From Magnolia sinica (Eukaryota > Streptophyta > Magnoliopsida > Magnoliales > Magnoliaceae): a DNA stretch of 64,000 bases. Position 1 is the stretch's first letter. Each line of letters starts with the position of its first letter. Under the pieces are notes generated by a model. It saw only the letters and a list, made by a program, of their open reading frames with translations. It was not told the DNA's origin and did no database searches. Shown here piece after piece: positions 54,552 through 64,000 of the stretch. The DNA is taken from positions 102,527,759 through 102,591,758 of the forward strand of contig NC_080578.1 in NCBI RefSeq assembly GCF_029962835.1. Direction: 5' to 3'. The position numbers and the translations under genes were made by a program.

Positions 54552-54930
54552 TACTACGCCAAAATGGCCAATTTGCGACGTATTTTTGCGACGAACTTTG
54601 TCCGTCGCAAAAATCTCTTGGTTTAACGACGGATTTAATCCGTTGCCAACGAAAAAAGTCTGTCGCTCAGCTCGTCTTTCTCGAATATCCGTAGGCCAAA
54701 CGTCGTGAAATTTAGCGACGGACCAAAATACGTTGCTAAAATCCAATTTACGACGTATTTACAACGGATTTTTTACCGTCGTAACTAGGCGACGAACGAA
54801 ATCCGTCGCAAATTTTGATTTGGCGACGCATACCGAACAGTAGCAAATTCCCGCCCAAAATACCAAATGGTGGGCTTTTCAGTTCATTTTGCGACGGATC
54901 AGATCCGTCGTAAAAGGACTTTTGCCTAAA
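54552..54930. mobile_element. CACTA-like left terminus with subterminal repeats
   Basis: TACTACGCCAAAATGGCC shares ACTACGCCAAAA with the CACTA end at 6209; the first C of CACTA is T here. Directly inside are about nine GCGACGGA/TCCGTCGCAAA units (for example 54580, 54603, 54797, 54891), a palindromic subterminal array. No opposite TAGTG end was found in the window. Confidence 0.6.
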
Positions 54931-54949
54931 CATTATTTGTTTTTTCATT

Positions 54950-55980
54950 TTTTTAAGAATATGGTGGAAAATTAAGTTTTTTTGTAGTCTAATAATTGTT
55001 TTTTAATATAATTTCAGTGGTTTAATTGTACATGTTTGTATCTAAGATTATTTTTTAACAATTGATTGAATGCAAAAAGAATTTATTTTGTTTTTATATC
55101 AAATGAGTAGAATTTTAATTTTTATTTTTAAATTTTAAACTAATATTTAAATGATTTGTAATATCACATGAAAAAGAATATTGAGAAGTTTAAAAAATTT
55201 AACAATGTTTGAGAAAAAAATTAGAAATTGTGATTTAATAAAAATCTATTTTGTGGGAACAAAAAAGAATATTTAATAAAGTTGATAAATTTGAAAAAAA
55301 AAAGCATTTGATTTTGAGAAAAAATAATATCCTGAAAAAGAAAATTAAAAATATTTTTAAAAATGTGAAAATTTTCACAATGTTGAAAAATGAAAATATT
55401 TTAAAAAAGAAAATGAGAGTTTGAAATTTGAAAAAATAAAAATAAAAATTGTGAAGTTCAATTAAAATTGACAATTTCGAATAAAATGCTTGTAAAAAAA
55501 TGGAGAAGTGAAAAAGAATTGAAAATTTTAAAAATAAAATGATATTAAAAAATCGATACTTTATCAAAAAACAAACATTTTGAAACGAAAAATAAATAAG
55601 TTGAAAAATTTTGTGATTTTGAAAAATAATTGAAAATGTTCAAAATTCGAAATTAAAAGAAAAAGTTATTTATAAAAACACTAAGATTTTGAAAAAATAT
55701 ATATAATTTTTTTTAAAAAATTGAAAAGTTGAAAACAACATGATGCTTTTAAAGAAAAAAAATTGGCATTTTGGAATTTTTGGGAAAAAAAATTAAAAAT
55801 TGTGAAAATTTAAGATATTTTGAAAATAAAAATTCAGAATTTGTATTTTAATTTATTTTTTTGAAATATTTTATATTAAAAATGATATTTTGTTAAAAGT
55901 TTTCAAAGAAAAATTAAGAGTAAAAAAATATACATTTTGAAAAAAAAAATGTAATTTTTGAATATTTTTTAATAAATTAT
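54950..55980. other. AT-rich low-complexity filler
   Basis: About 1 kb dominated by A/T homopolymer runs and GAAAAATTG-like words. It occupies the same position relative to the subterminal repeats as the 15660-16330 segment in the first CACTA element. No gene. Confidence 0.6.
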
Positions 55981-56279
55981 TAGGCACATCCACTAATTGA
56001 ACATTTAACCGTTTTTGGACAATCGAATTAGTCCAGATTGAAGAGTAAATAACTTCATATGTTTAAATCAAATTTCACTCAAATTGTTGATCAATCTTGT
56101 ATTCCCAACACCTTTCTCACATGTAGCTAGCCTGATTGAGGTGAGTAACTAGTCAAATTGAGGGTATTGATCAATAAAATAGAGTGAATGGACTATACAT
56201 ATAAAATGGGCTAAATATTATTGTCAAAATTGTGACCCAATTTATTGATCATGCGAGAACCTACAAATTGATGTTGATA

Positions 56280-56545
56280 AGTTTTGTGGGCCCCATCATG
56301 ATGTGTGTCGAACATCAACACCGTGCATTTAATGTGTCCCCTTTAGGTTATGAGATATCTCAAAAATCATCCGTAAACGAAACTCAGGTGGACCATACCA
56401 TATAAAACATGTCAAGACATCATAAAAAATATAAAAGCACTTGGTGGGGCCCACATGAGTTTTGGATGCGGCTAAAACTTGGTCTGACCCCTCATCCAAG
56501 TGGGACACACATAATGAGTGGGTTGGATATGTGAATCACATTAAG
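56280..56545 (+). mobile_element. Foldback-like family E fragment
   Basis: TTTTGTGGGCCCCATCATGATG, AACATCAACACCGTGCATTT, GGTGGACCATACCATATAAAAC and CCCACATGAGTTTTGGATGC are present. The reverse complement occurs at 14890-15135. Confidence 0.5.
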
Positions 56546-56597
56546 GCAAGCCTAATATATGATTATGAATGTTTTAAAGAAACCCCTCTACATTTAG

Positions 56598-57090
56598 GTG
56601 AGTTACTCATTACCTTTACCAAAGTAAACTTCGTGAGGTCCACCGTTATTTATTTATTTTATCCATTCCGTTTATCCCCGTTAACAGATAATTTGAGGTC
56701 TAAAGAACAAAAAGGAAGCATATCCAAAGCTCTAGTGGACCACACCACAGGAAATAGTGTGATTGAACCTCTACCATTGAAAAATTCATGGAGGCCATAG
56801 AAGTTTTGGATCAAGCTAATGTTTGTGTTTTCTCTTCGTTCATGTATATTTGATATTATGAATAGGTTGGATGGCAAATAAATTAACGTTACTGTGGGCC
56901 GAAGGAAGGTATCAATGGTGGAAATCATTATTCCACATTGTTTCGTGTGGCATGGTCCACTTGAGCTTTGGATTTACCGAAAATTTGGGATCAACCCATA
57001 CCGTTCATCCATTTTTCGAGATCATTTCAGAGAATTATTCCAAAAATGAATCATTTCCAAAGATTAAATGGACCACACCACAAATACCAG
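56598..57090. mobile_element. Foldback family B, right end lost
   Basis: The left GGTGAGTTACTCATTACC and GTAAACTTCGTGAGGTCCACC are family B. The core (GTGGACCACACCACAGGAAA, TGAATAGGTTGGATGGCAAA) and the inverted half up to GGTCCACTTGAGCTTTGG are present. The right terminus is replaced by left-type sequence (CCGTTCATCCATTTTTCGAG) at 57000. Confidence 0.55.
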
Positions 57091-57103
57091 CATGGATGGG
57101 AAC

Positions 57104-57443
57104 GGATTGGCTACTTCCCTGCCACCCACCTGTTGGCTAGTATTCAGTGCTATGTAGGCCCCACCATGATGTATGTATTTCATCCATTATGTTCATCCAT
57201 TTTTACCGATCATTTTAGGGCTTGATCAAAAAAATGATAGGGATATAAACCTAAGGTGGACCACATCATAGGAAAACAATATTGATTGGATATCCACCAT
57301 TAAAATCCTCTTAAGGGCCACAGTACTGTTTATTTGACATCCAATCTGTTGATTAGATCATACAGGCCCTAATGAAGGGAAAAAACAAAGATCAGCTTTC
57401 TCCAAAACTTTTATGGCCCCAAAAGGATTGGCTACTCCCCCTG
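57104..57443. mobile_element. Foldback family A, left half only
   Basis: GGATTGGCTACTTCCCTGCC starts the copy. It proceeds through GGCCCCACCATGATGTATGT and TTAAAATCCTCTTAAGGGCC to GATGAAGGGAAAAAACAAAG. It then stops at an out-of-place terminal motif, GGATTGGCTACTCCCCCTGA at 57425, fused to GATGAAGGGAAAAAA. Confidence 0.6.
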
Positions 57444-57458
57444 ATGAAGGGAAAAAAT

Positions 57459-57969
57459 GGATTGGCTACTCCCCCTGACACCAACCATTGGCTGGTGGTT
57501 AGTGCTCTGTGGGGCCCACCATGATGTATGTGTGTCATCCATGCCGTCCATATATTTTTATATATCATTTTATGATGTAAGTAAAAAAATAAATTATATC
57601 TCAATCTCAAGTGGACCACATTACAGGAAACAGTTTTGAATGAATTTTGACCATTAAAAACGTTTTGGGGGAATAAAAGTTTTGGATCAAGCCGATATTT
57701 ATTTTTTCCATTCATCTGGGTCTTTATGACCAAATCAACATATTGGATTTCAAATAAACAGTACAATGGGCCTTAGGAGGATTTTAATGGTGAATATCCA
57801 TTCATTATTTTTTTCCTGTGGTGTGGCCCACCTAAGATTTATATCCCTATCAATTTTTTTGTATAAAGCCATAAATTGATCTGTAAAAATGGATGAACAG
57901 AATGGATGAAACATGTACATCATGGTGGGGCCCACAGAGCACCGACCACCAGCCCGTGTAGCCAATCCG
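57459..57969. mobile_element. Foldback element, family A, complete
   Basis: The left GGATTGGCTACTCCCCCTG and the right TGTAGCCAATCC are the family termini. Subterminal GGTGGTTAGTGCTCTGTGGG pairs with GCCCACAGAGCACCGACCACC, and GGGCCCACCATGATGTATGTG pairs with ACATGTACATCATGGTGGGG. The whole 511-bp unit is one imperfect hairpin. Confidence 0.75.
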
Positions 57970-57984
57970 TCTCCCCTAGGAAAT

Positions 57985-58512
57985 CGGATTGCATACTGAG
58001 CTAATAAGTACGGGTTTATCGTACTGAGTAAACTTAGTCGGGCCCACTGTGAATGTATGTGGTTTATCCACACCGTCCATCCTTTTTTCCCGCTAATTTT
58101 AGGGGTTGATCCAAAATGTTAAGTAAATCCAAAGCTCTAGAGTACCATACCACAGGAAATAGTGTGGAATAATGATTTCCACCGTTGAAAACTTCCTAGG
58201 ACCCACAGTGATGTTTATTTGTCATCCAACCTATTCTTAAGATCACAAAGACATAGATGAAGAGAAAAAACAAACATCAGCTTGATCCAAAACTTCTATG
58301 ACCTCCATGAATTTTTCAATGGTAGAGGTTCAAACAAACTATTTCCCGTGGTGTGGTCCACTTGAGGTTTAGATATTCTTCCATTTTGGTATCAAGACTT
58401 AAAATTATCTGTTAAAATGTATTAACAGAGTGGATAAAATGAATAAATAATGGTGGACCCCACATGGTTTACTCAGTACGTTAAGGTACTGAGTTACTCA
58501 GTACGCAATCCG
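57985..58512. mobile_element. Foldback element, family B, complete
   Basis: The left CGGATTGCATACTGAG and the inward right CGGATTGCGTACTGAG are the extended family B termini, as at 13607-14120. The second, inner terminus GTACTGAGTAAACTTAG (about 58021) pairs with GTTTACTCAGTAC (about 58468). 528 bp, no ORF. Confidence 0.75.
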
Positions 58513-58513
58513 C

Positions 58514-58628
58514 CTAAAGAGGCCTCTGTTCTCTCTCCCTCTCATTCACTCCATCTGTTCCTCTCCCAGCGCTGGCCACAGACATCTCTCCCACCTCTCT
58601 CTTCCTGTCGATCTCTTCACCAACACAG
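58514..58628 (+). other. Exon-like pyrimidine-rich segment
   Basis: A CT-rich segment ends CCAACACAG|GTAATG, a good splice-donor context, and is followed by a long (CT)n tract. This looks like the 5' UTR exon of a plus-strand gene, possibly the same gene fragment as the helicase exon at 60624. There is no supporting coding sequence. Confidence 0.3.
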
Positions 58629-58633
58629 GTAAT

Positions 58634-58634
<1 letters not shown>

Positions 58635-58719
<85 letters not shown>

Positions 58720-58726
58720 CCCCCCC
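58635..58726. repeat. (CT)n microsatellite followed by C10
   Basis: About 41 CT units (58635-58717) and then a run of about ten C. It lies in the putative first intron of the plus-strand fragment. Confidence 0.97.
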
Positions 58727-58905
58727 GTCATTTGACACTACCTCAATAACGTGTCAGTTCCTACAACAGAAATGAGACGAAAATCACAGAAGAACAACAG
58801 CCCTCTAAATACCCTTTTTTTTTGTTTCAACAGCTTACCACACATTCATTCATATTGATTTGAAGATAGGCTAACTTGAAATGCCAAAAAGATGCAAACT
58901 CATAG

Positions 58906-59268
58906 CTAGGTTTCCATTGATTGACCACCTGATGAAACCTTGGAATGTTTTCTCTTCGTCTTTTTGTCCGTCTTGTCTGAATGTTTCTCCTGGCTACTTA
59001 CTGGCAAAGGTTGTGTGCTTGCAAGATGCTGATGAATGGCAGATAGCGGGTCGAATTGGAAAATAGGGTGGTTAAGGACTGCTCTCAACTGGTTGCTTTC
59101 CTTCTCTACTAGCTTCTGCCTAGATTTGTGGTTCAGTTTCAATTTTTTTTCATGCAGAGGCTGTGGCTGAGAAGCATCTGACACCGAGGGAAGAAACTCT
59201 GATAGAGTAGAGAGATCATAAGCCTTCAATTTTTTCTGACGACTTCTTAGTCTGGATACCCTAGCCAT
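58906..59268 (-). CDS. SLX9-like ribosome-biogenesis protein, C-terminal part
   Basis: The minus-strand frame (ATG at 59268, MARVSR; also open 30 codons further upstream) encodes 120 residues. LRSRQKKLKAYDLSTLSEFLP, NHKSRQKLVEKESNQLRAVL, and NHPIFQFDPLSAIHQHLAST resemble, from memory, the conserved C-terminal half of plant SLX9-like proteins, which take part in 40S ribosomal-subunit maturation in the nucleolus. The lysine-rich tail (KTDKKTKRKHSK) fits a nucleolar protein. The usual N-terminal half is absent. CCAG directly before the LRSR codons suggests this is the last exon of a spliced gene. No stop interrupts it, so it may be a captured exon and not an old pseudogene. Confidence 0.45.
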   Translation of the reverse strand: MARVSRLRSRQKKLKAYDLSTLSEFLPSVSDASQPQPLHEKKLKLNHKSRQKLVEKESNQLRAVLNHPIFQFDPLSAIHQHLASTQPLPVSSQEKHSDKTDKKTKRKHSKVSSGGQSMET

Positions 59269-59329
59269 GGATTTCACTAGGATTTCATATTCAATCCACC
59301 CAAAGACAAGAACCCAAAAGAAGAAAAGA

Positions 59330-59656
59330 TTACAGTTTGTTAGGGATTTTGGGTTCACTCTCTAATGAAAGAGAAGCTAGCTTTTCAGCTTTTGATCTCA
59401 GCAGTGCTGATGCCTTGCAAATGCGATCAAGGCGCACGTGTGCAATATCAGACCCACTCGTCATTTGATCCCAGCAGTGCTGATGCCTGCTGTACAATAT
59501 ACACGAAGGCAAAGAGCAAATTGACATGTTTTGGCTGCTTTTGGATGCATGTAATCTACACAATAAGGAAAGCTTGGTCAGCTTTCTGATCTTACACACG
59601 TGTGAGGCGAGTTCAACCAGCATGTCTCGATATAGAGAGAGGGATTTGGAAGCCAA
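59330..59656 (-). CDS. Unrecognised 108-residue frame
   Basis: A minus-strand frame upstream of the SLX9-like exon (MASKSLSLYRD start, SESEPKIPNKL-like end). Leu/Ser/Lys-rich, no domain recognised. It might be a piece of the same captured transcript, but there is no homology to support that. Confidence 0.15.
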   Translation of the reverse strand: MASKSLSLYRDMLVELASHVCKIRKLTKLSLLCRLHASKSSQNMSICSLPSCILYSRHQHCWDQMTSGSDIAHVRLDRICKASALLRSKAEKLASLSLESEPKIPNKL

Positions 59657-60084
59657 ATTGGCAATGGTATCTGCACGGTCACCCCTGGTGCACGTTAGAA
59701 GAAGCTATATCATCTTTAGCTATAGGAAGGGTTGCCTTTGGGGGAGAGTGTATACACATTCGTTTATGTGTATACAACTTCAAAGAAAAAGTTCAAAAAG
59801 CAAATTAGATGAATTCCATTTCTAAGTTACTCTGTTATTGGTTGGAGGTAATTCATCCATGTTTCTTCAATTGATTGTAATGATGTGCTGCATTATCTTC
59901 ATTCATATAAAAGATTAATTAGAACATCCCGAGTTGAGTCATGACTTGGCGGAGTTGGGCATATTTTGAAGGCTTATTTGTGGTTCTAAACTAGGGTCTA
60001 AGTTTACTCTGACAAGTCATGTGTAACTCAGATGAGTCGTCAATCCATGTCATCTGGAACAAATGACTAAACTGTTCTTAGATA

Positions 60085-60222
60085 GTTACCATCCATAAGA
60101 AAATTTTAGTCACTTGAATCTTTTCTAATTTTTACTATATATAATGTGATTAGCTTTTCTTGGTCAGTTACCATCCATAGAAAAATTTTAGTCACTTGAA
60201 TCTTTTCTAATTTATGCTATAC
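60085..60222. repeat. 82-bp tandem duplication
   Basis: GTTACCATCCATA(A/G)(G/A)AAAA followed by TTTTAGTCACTTGAATCTTT occurs at 60085 and 60167. It immediately precedes an AG-bounded, exon-like segment at 60225-60277 (ending CTACAG|GTGGTA) that I cannot identify. Confidence 0.8.
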
Positions 60223-60623
60223 AGAAAAATCAAAAGCAGAAGTTTATCGATGTCATGCATTGTTGGAGAAACTACAGGTGGTAACTGGTCGGTAGATGCA
60301 TGTAGATGCTTCTTGTGTAGTTTTTGCAGTTCAGGCATCCATTTTGGTTTGTTTTGAATCTTATTTTGGGTTTTGGATTTTGTTAGATTGATTAGGATTT
60401 TTAGATTTTGGTCATGTCTATTTTCATGTATGGGACTAACTAGATTACACCCATCTGTTAGAAAAGAATATCCCCATCACCATGCTTAATAAAAAGAAAG
60501 GAGGATAAACCTGTTACACTTGTATTGAGCATTTTCTTTTTGTTACTACTGGTGAAATGAGGATTCAATGTTATTCAATGTCATGCTCTGAGTTTTGTTT
60601 ATCTGTTTATGTATGGAGAACAG

Positions 60624-60668
60624 GTGGTGCTTGTATCTGGTGAGACTGGTTGCAGGAAAACAACTCAG
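60624..60668 (+). pseudogene. DExH-box helicase exon (motif I), isolated
   Basis: A 45-bp segment bounded by AACAG| and |GTTACC encodes VVLVSGETGCRKTTQ. This is the Walker A / motif I exon of DExH-box RNA helicases, where the consensus is GETGCGKTTQ. The Gly before the Lys is Arg here (GGN to AGG), which would be expected to abolish ATP binding. No other helicase motif is visible nearby. It is therefore a remnant or captured exon of a helicase gene. Confidence 0.6.
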
Positions 60669-61238
60669 GTTACCAGTTCTTTTACTTTGATTCTACATTT
60701 AGAAATGAGTTGTATTTTGAATTATGTTCATTTAGATTACAAATTTTGATGTGATTGTATATAGATTAAGACAATCAGTTACCCATTTAAGGGTTTTTAT
60801 GTGGCCAGGCATAGATACAGTGTGCTCCTTGGTGCATAAAAATCCTTAAATTGTCCCTGTTTGGACAGTTCAATGCCGGATAGAATGTAATGCTTTCATT
60901 TTAGCAATTCAAATGCACTGGCCTTTTCTATGCATCATCTCTCTTTCTCTCTGGATATGTTTCTTGCATTTATTTCCATTGTCAAATATCCTCACTTTGT
61001 GTTGATACCTGACGTGGGAATTAAATACAAGATCAATATATCTGGAGAGATATGGGGAGATGCTGCCGGAATTTCGGTGTAGGCATTTAAATTTGAAAAT
61101 GAAAGCGTTACAATATATTTGGTCTTGGATGGGCAACTGATTTAGTCAGTTAAATAGATATACTCATTCGTAATCTAACTTAAACACATCATGTATACGC
61201 TACCAGAGATGGCTTCCATGACACCATGCAAGAACTAG
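60669..61238. other. No gene recognised
   Basis: AT-rich sequence between the helicase exon and the CACTA transposase. I searched for a CACTA terminus upstream of the transposase and did not find one here. The element's left end may lie further left or be lost. Confidence 0.4.
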
Positions 61239-63999
61239 ATGCGGGCAGGAAGGTTAATTGTTGAATACATGGAAGGTGTTGTAACATTTCTAAAGTACGT
61301 GAAACAAAATTCAAATGGGGAAGACTGGCACAGCTGTCCTTGTGCCAAGTGCTGTAATATACATAGGAAGATGACATTAGAAACCATTTCCGAACACTTG
61401 GTTTTTAATGGCATATATCAAACGTACATGACGTGGTTTCTCCATGGGGAACAACGTCTTGAAATAGGTGCGAGTACATTTGTCGATAATCGTAATGAAG
61501 ATGTGTTGCCCAGAATGGTCAATTTGGTGAATGATGCTTTCGATCGTTTTCAACCCATTGAGTTAGATGCATCTATGGATGAGGTTAATAATGGAGATGA
61601 TATTGAAGCTCATGATGAATTAGGCGATGAGGCTCGGTATAGGAAGTTAATGGAGGATGCAAAACAACCCTTATATCCATCGTGTAAACCGGAGCATACA
61701 AAGTTATCTATGACAGTGGAGTTGCTGAGTATGAAGGCTAGGTTTCGTTGGTCAGACAATAGCTTTACAGAGTTATTAAACTTGCTCAAGAAAATTTTAC
61801 CCAACGAGAACTCTTTGCCAGATAGTACTTATAATGCAAAGAGGCTGATCAGTTCATTGGGTATAAACTATGAGACAATACATGCATGCCCTAACGATTG
61901 TATTTTGTACCGGAAGGACCATGTTGATAAGCAGTGTTGTCCAAAATGTGGAGCAAGCAGATGAAAATTTAATAGTGTTGTAAGGTCAACCGCCCCACGT
62001 GTACCTCGTAAGGTGCTAAGGTACTTCCCATTAATGCCGAGGTTAAAAAGACTCTACACTATACCAGAGATTGCAGAGAATATGATATGGCATTCAAAGT
62101 CGGCTCAAGATGATATTTGCATGCGTCATCCAGTGGTTTCGTCTATGTGGAAGATTGTAGATGAAAAGTATGCTGATTTTACTGCGGAGCCACGTAACGT
62201 TCGTTTAGGACTTGCAACGGATGGATTCAATCCTTTTGGGAATATGAGCAATTCATATAGTTGCTGGCTTGTTATGATTGTTACGTATAATCTCCCGCCT
62301 CATTTATGCATGCGGAAGGAGTTTACCATGTTAACACTTTTGATCCCTGGAAAAAAAGGTCCAGGACATGACATTGACGTTTACTTGCAACCGTTGATTG
62401 TAGAGTTACTTGAATTGTGGGAAGGATCTGTGACATATGACTCGCACAGTAAGAATATGTTCACAATGAAGGCAATTTTACTATGGGCAATACATGATTT
62501 TCCAGCATATGGACATCTTTTTGGTTGTAGGACAGGAGGAAAGCACGCATGCCCTATTTGTAGTGAGGAGATAGAATCGGTTTGGCTTGAACATGGAAAG
62601 AAGTTTGCATATATGGGACATAGAAGATTCCTGCCATTAGGTCATGACTTTAGGACTGATAGAACTAGATTCAATGGGAAAGAGGAAAAAAGAAAGGCTC
62701 CGAAGCGTATGAAAGGTTCAGATGTACTATGTAAAATGAATAATATTGAAACCGTTTTCGGAAAGCAAGTGGGAAAGACTAAGAAAAAGTCTAAGAATGA
62801 CCCGAACAACATTACTGTCTGGACGAAGAGATCAATCCTTTTTGACCTGCCATACTGGGAGCATTTGCTCATTCGTCACAATCTGGATGTGATACATGTT
62901 GAGAAAAATGTCACCGAGAACCTTATTGCAACAATCATGGATACAAAAGATAAGACTAAGGATGGTTTACAAGCCCGTCAGGATCTTCAGGCTATGAAAA
63001 TAAGAAAGTCTATGTGGCCTGAAGAAAGAAACGGCAGGTTATTCTTACCCAAAGTTCCTTTCACGTTGTCCACATCTGAAAGAAATATGTTTTGTCTGAC
63101 ACTGAGCAATTTGAAAGTCCCAAGAGGATATTGTGCAAACTGGACACATCGTGTCAATTTAGAGGATTGTCAGCTAAAGGCCCTCATGTCACATGATTAT
63201 CACATTGTGATACAGCAATTGCTACCAGTTTTGTTGATGCACTTGTTTTTAGGAAAGAAGAAGACATTGCGCACTGCCATTTGTGAAATGTCAAGATTCT
63301 TCAACGTCATATGTTCAAAAGTTATTAATCGTGAAGAGCTTCAAAATATGAAAAATAAAATAGTGGAAACATTATGTGTATTTGAAAAATATTTTTCCCC
63401 ATCTTTTTTTGTTCCTATGACACACCTAGTGGTGCATTTAGCAGAGGAAGCACAACTTTGTGGACCTGTCAGATATTGGTGGATGTATCCTTTTGAGAGG
63501 TAACATTAATTATCAGAATTTATCAACTTTCTTTTTCCATTTTTTTTTTTTAATTTATATCCATATCTGATTTTAATGTGTATAGGATGATGAGAACATA
63601 CAAAAAGTATGTGACGAATCAAACTTATCCAGAGGGTTGTATTGTTGAACGCTACATACTGGAAGAGTCCATGATGTACTGCATGGACTACATGCCTGAT
63701 AAGATGTTAGGAAGCCATAAGAGAGTGAAAAAGATATTCTATGATGAAGGTGATGATAATACCGATAATTTCCAAATCGATAAAAAAGGAAAAAGTTATC
63801 TTCTTACTAATGTGCAATATCAACAAGCACGCAAATGGGTATTACAACATCACACTGAAAATGCTCAATGGCTGGGGTAAGTTGATAAAAGTCTATGTTT
63901 CCATCCTTAATGTTTTTAAATTGTACCATGTAAAGTAAAAAGTTTAATTTATATATTATATTATATGTGAATTGTAGGAAGTACAATGAATACATTCAT
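61239..63999 (+). pseudogene. CACTA TNP2-type transposase, near-intact, runs off the window
   Basis: The frame from 61239 carries the transposase-associated domain (FLKYVKQN, CPCAKC, HLVFNGIYQTYMTWFLHGE) and the first part of the Transposase_21 region (KRLISSLGINYETIHACPNDC, CPKCGASR). A single TGA at 61962-61964 stands where Trp is expected. The same reading continues from about 62013: YFPLMPRLKRLY, LATDGFNPFGNMSNSYS, GPGHDIDVYLQPLI, the ATG-less AIHDFPAYGHLFGCRTGGKHACPIC and DUF4218-type HNLDVIHVEKNV. Introns at 63500-63585 (GAGAG|GTAACA, TATAG|GATG) and 63877-63977 keep phase. The fourth exon starts at 63978 and continues outside. Lacking the start exon, the true N-terminus is unknown. Confidence 0.85.
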
Positions 64000-64000
64000 G

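Noticed and set aside
55235-55567. 110-codon minus-strand Phe/Ile-rich frame as a membrane protein
   Set aside because: Low-complexity AT-rich DNA gives Phe/Leu/Ile/Lys frames by composition alone.
58514-58738. Minus-strand RERERE frame
   Set aside because: Translation of the (CT)n microsatellite.

Overview
This is nuclear DNA of a flowering plant. It is AT-rich and intron-rich, it has long microsatellites, and nearly every recognisable gene belongs to a plant-type transposon (Copia, Ty3/Gypsy, CACTA, PIF/Harbinger). The dense ~500-bp foldback elements carrying a 'GGGCCCCACCATGATGTATG' motif remind me of magnoliid genomes such as Magnoliaceae or Lauraceae, but that is pattern memory and not proof. 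No rRNA gene, tRNA gene or CRISPR array was seen. I see no host gene that is clearly intact.

Layout. 1-2.3 kb: two complete foldback elements. 2.4-2.7 kb: first exon fragment of a carboxylesterase (CXE). 2.7-6.2 kb: LTR-like and Gypsy debris with three minisatellites. 6.2-16.9 kb: a probable 10.7-kb non-autonomous CACTA element with an AGT target duplication; it contains a 2.5-kb degenerate telomere-like array, a 164-bp tandem repeat and later foldback insertions. 17.8-22.7 kb: a degenerate Copia retrotransposon with 219-bp LTRs and the 5-bp duplication CTTCT. 22.8-24.9 kb: Gypsy LTR-like sequence. 27.5-28.3 kb: second CXE pseudogene, minus strand. 28.7-31.2 kb: non-autonomous Harbinger. 31.4-37.2 kb: three-gene Harbinger. 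37.4-38.2 kb: Gypsy LTR copy. 39.8-40.25 kb: Tourist-like MITE. 40.25-48.6 kb: a second three-gene Harbinger on the minus strand. 49.5-50.5 kb: third CXE pseudogene, followed by a 271-bp tandem duplication whose second copy holds an 801-bp TIR element. 51.7-53.5 kb: more TIR and foldback elements. 54.5-56 kb: a CACTA-like terminus with AT-rich filler. 56.3-58.5 kb: a cluster of foldback elements. 58.5-60.7 kb: an SLX9-like reading frame (minus) and a DExH-helicase exon (plus). 61.2 kb to the end: a CACTA TNP2-type transposase gene that leaves the window.

Main discovery candidate. Both coding Harbinger elements (31373-37224 and 40255-48576) carry, downstream of the usual transposase and Myb/SANT-like genes and in the same order and strand, a third small gene. 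It encodes an RNase H1-type hybrid-binding (Cauli_VI/viroplasmin-like) domain at the N-terminus and a single hydrophobic membrane-like helix at the C-terminus. The two copies are well diverged, yet they keep domain order and approximate length (141 and 133 codons). This suggests a selected transposon gene that may handle RNA:DNA hybrids or localise the transposition complex. I do not know of it being described as a Harbinger component.

Second theme. The window holds several internally proven insertion events: a related empty site for an 801-bp TIR element, abutting Harbinger elements that share one TTA, and exact TSDs for five elements. It also holds an unusual set of near-palindromic foldback families that share one internal core but carry different termini.
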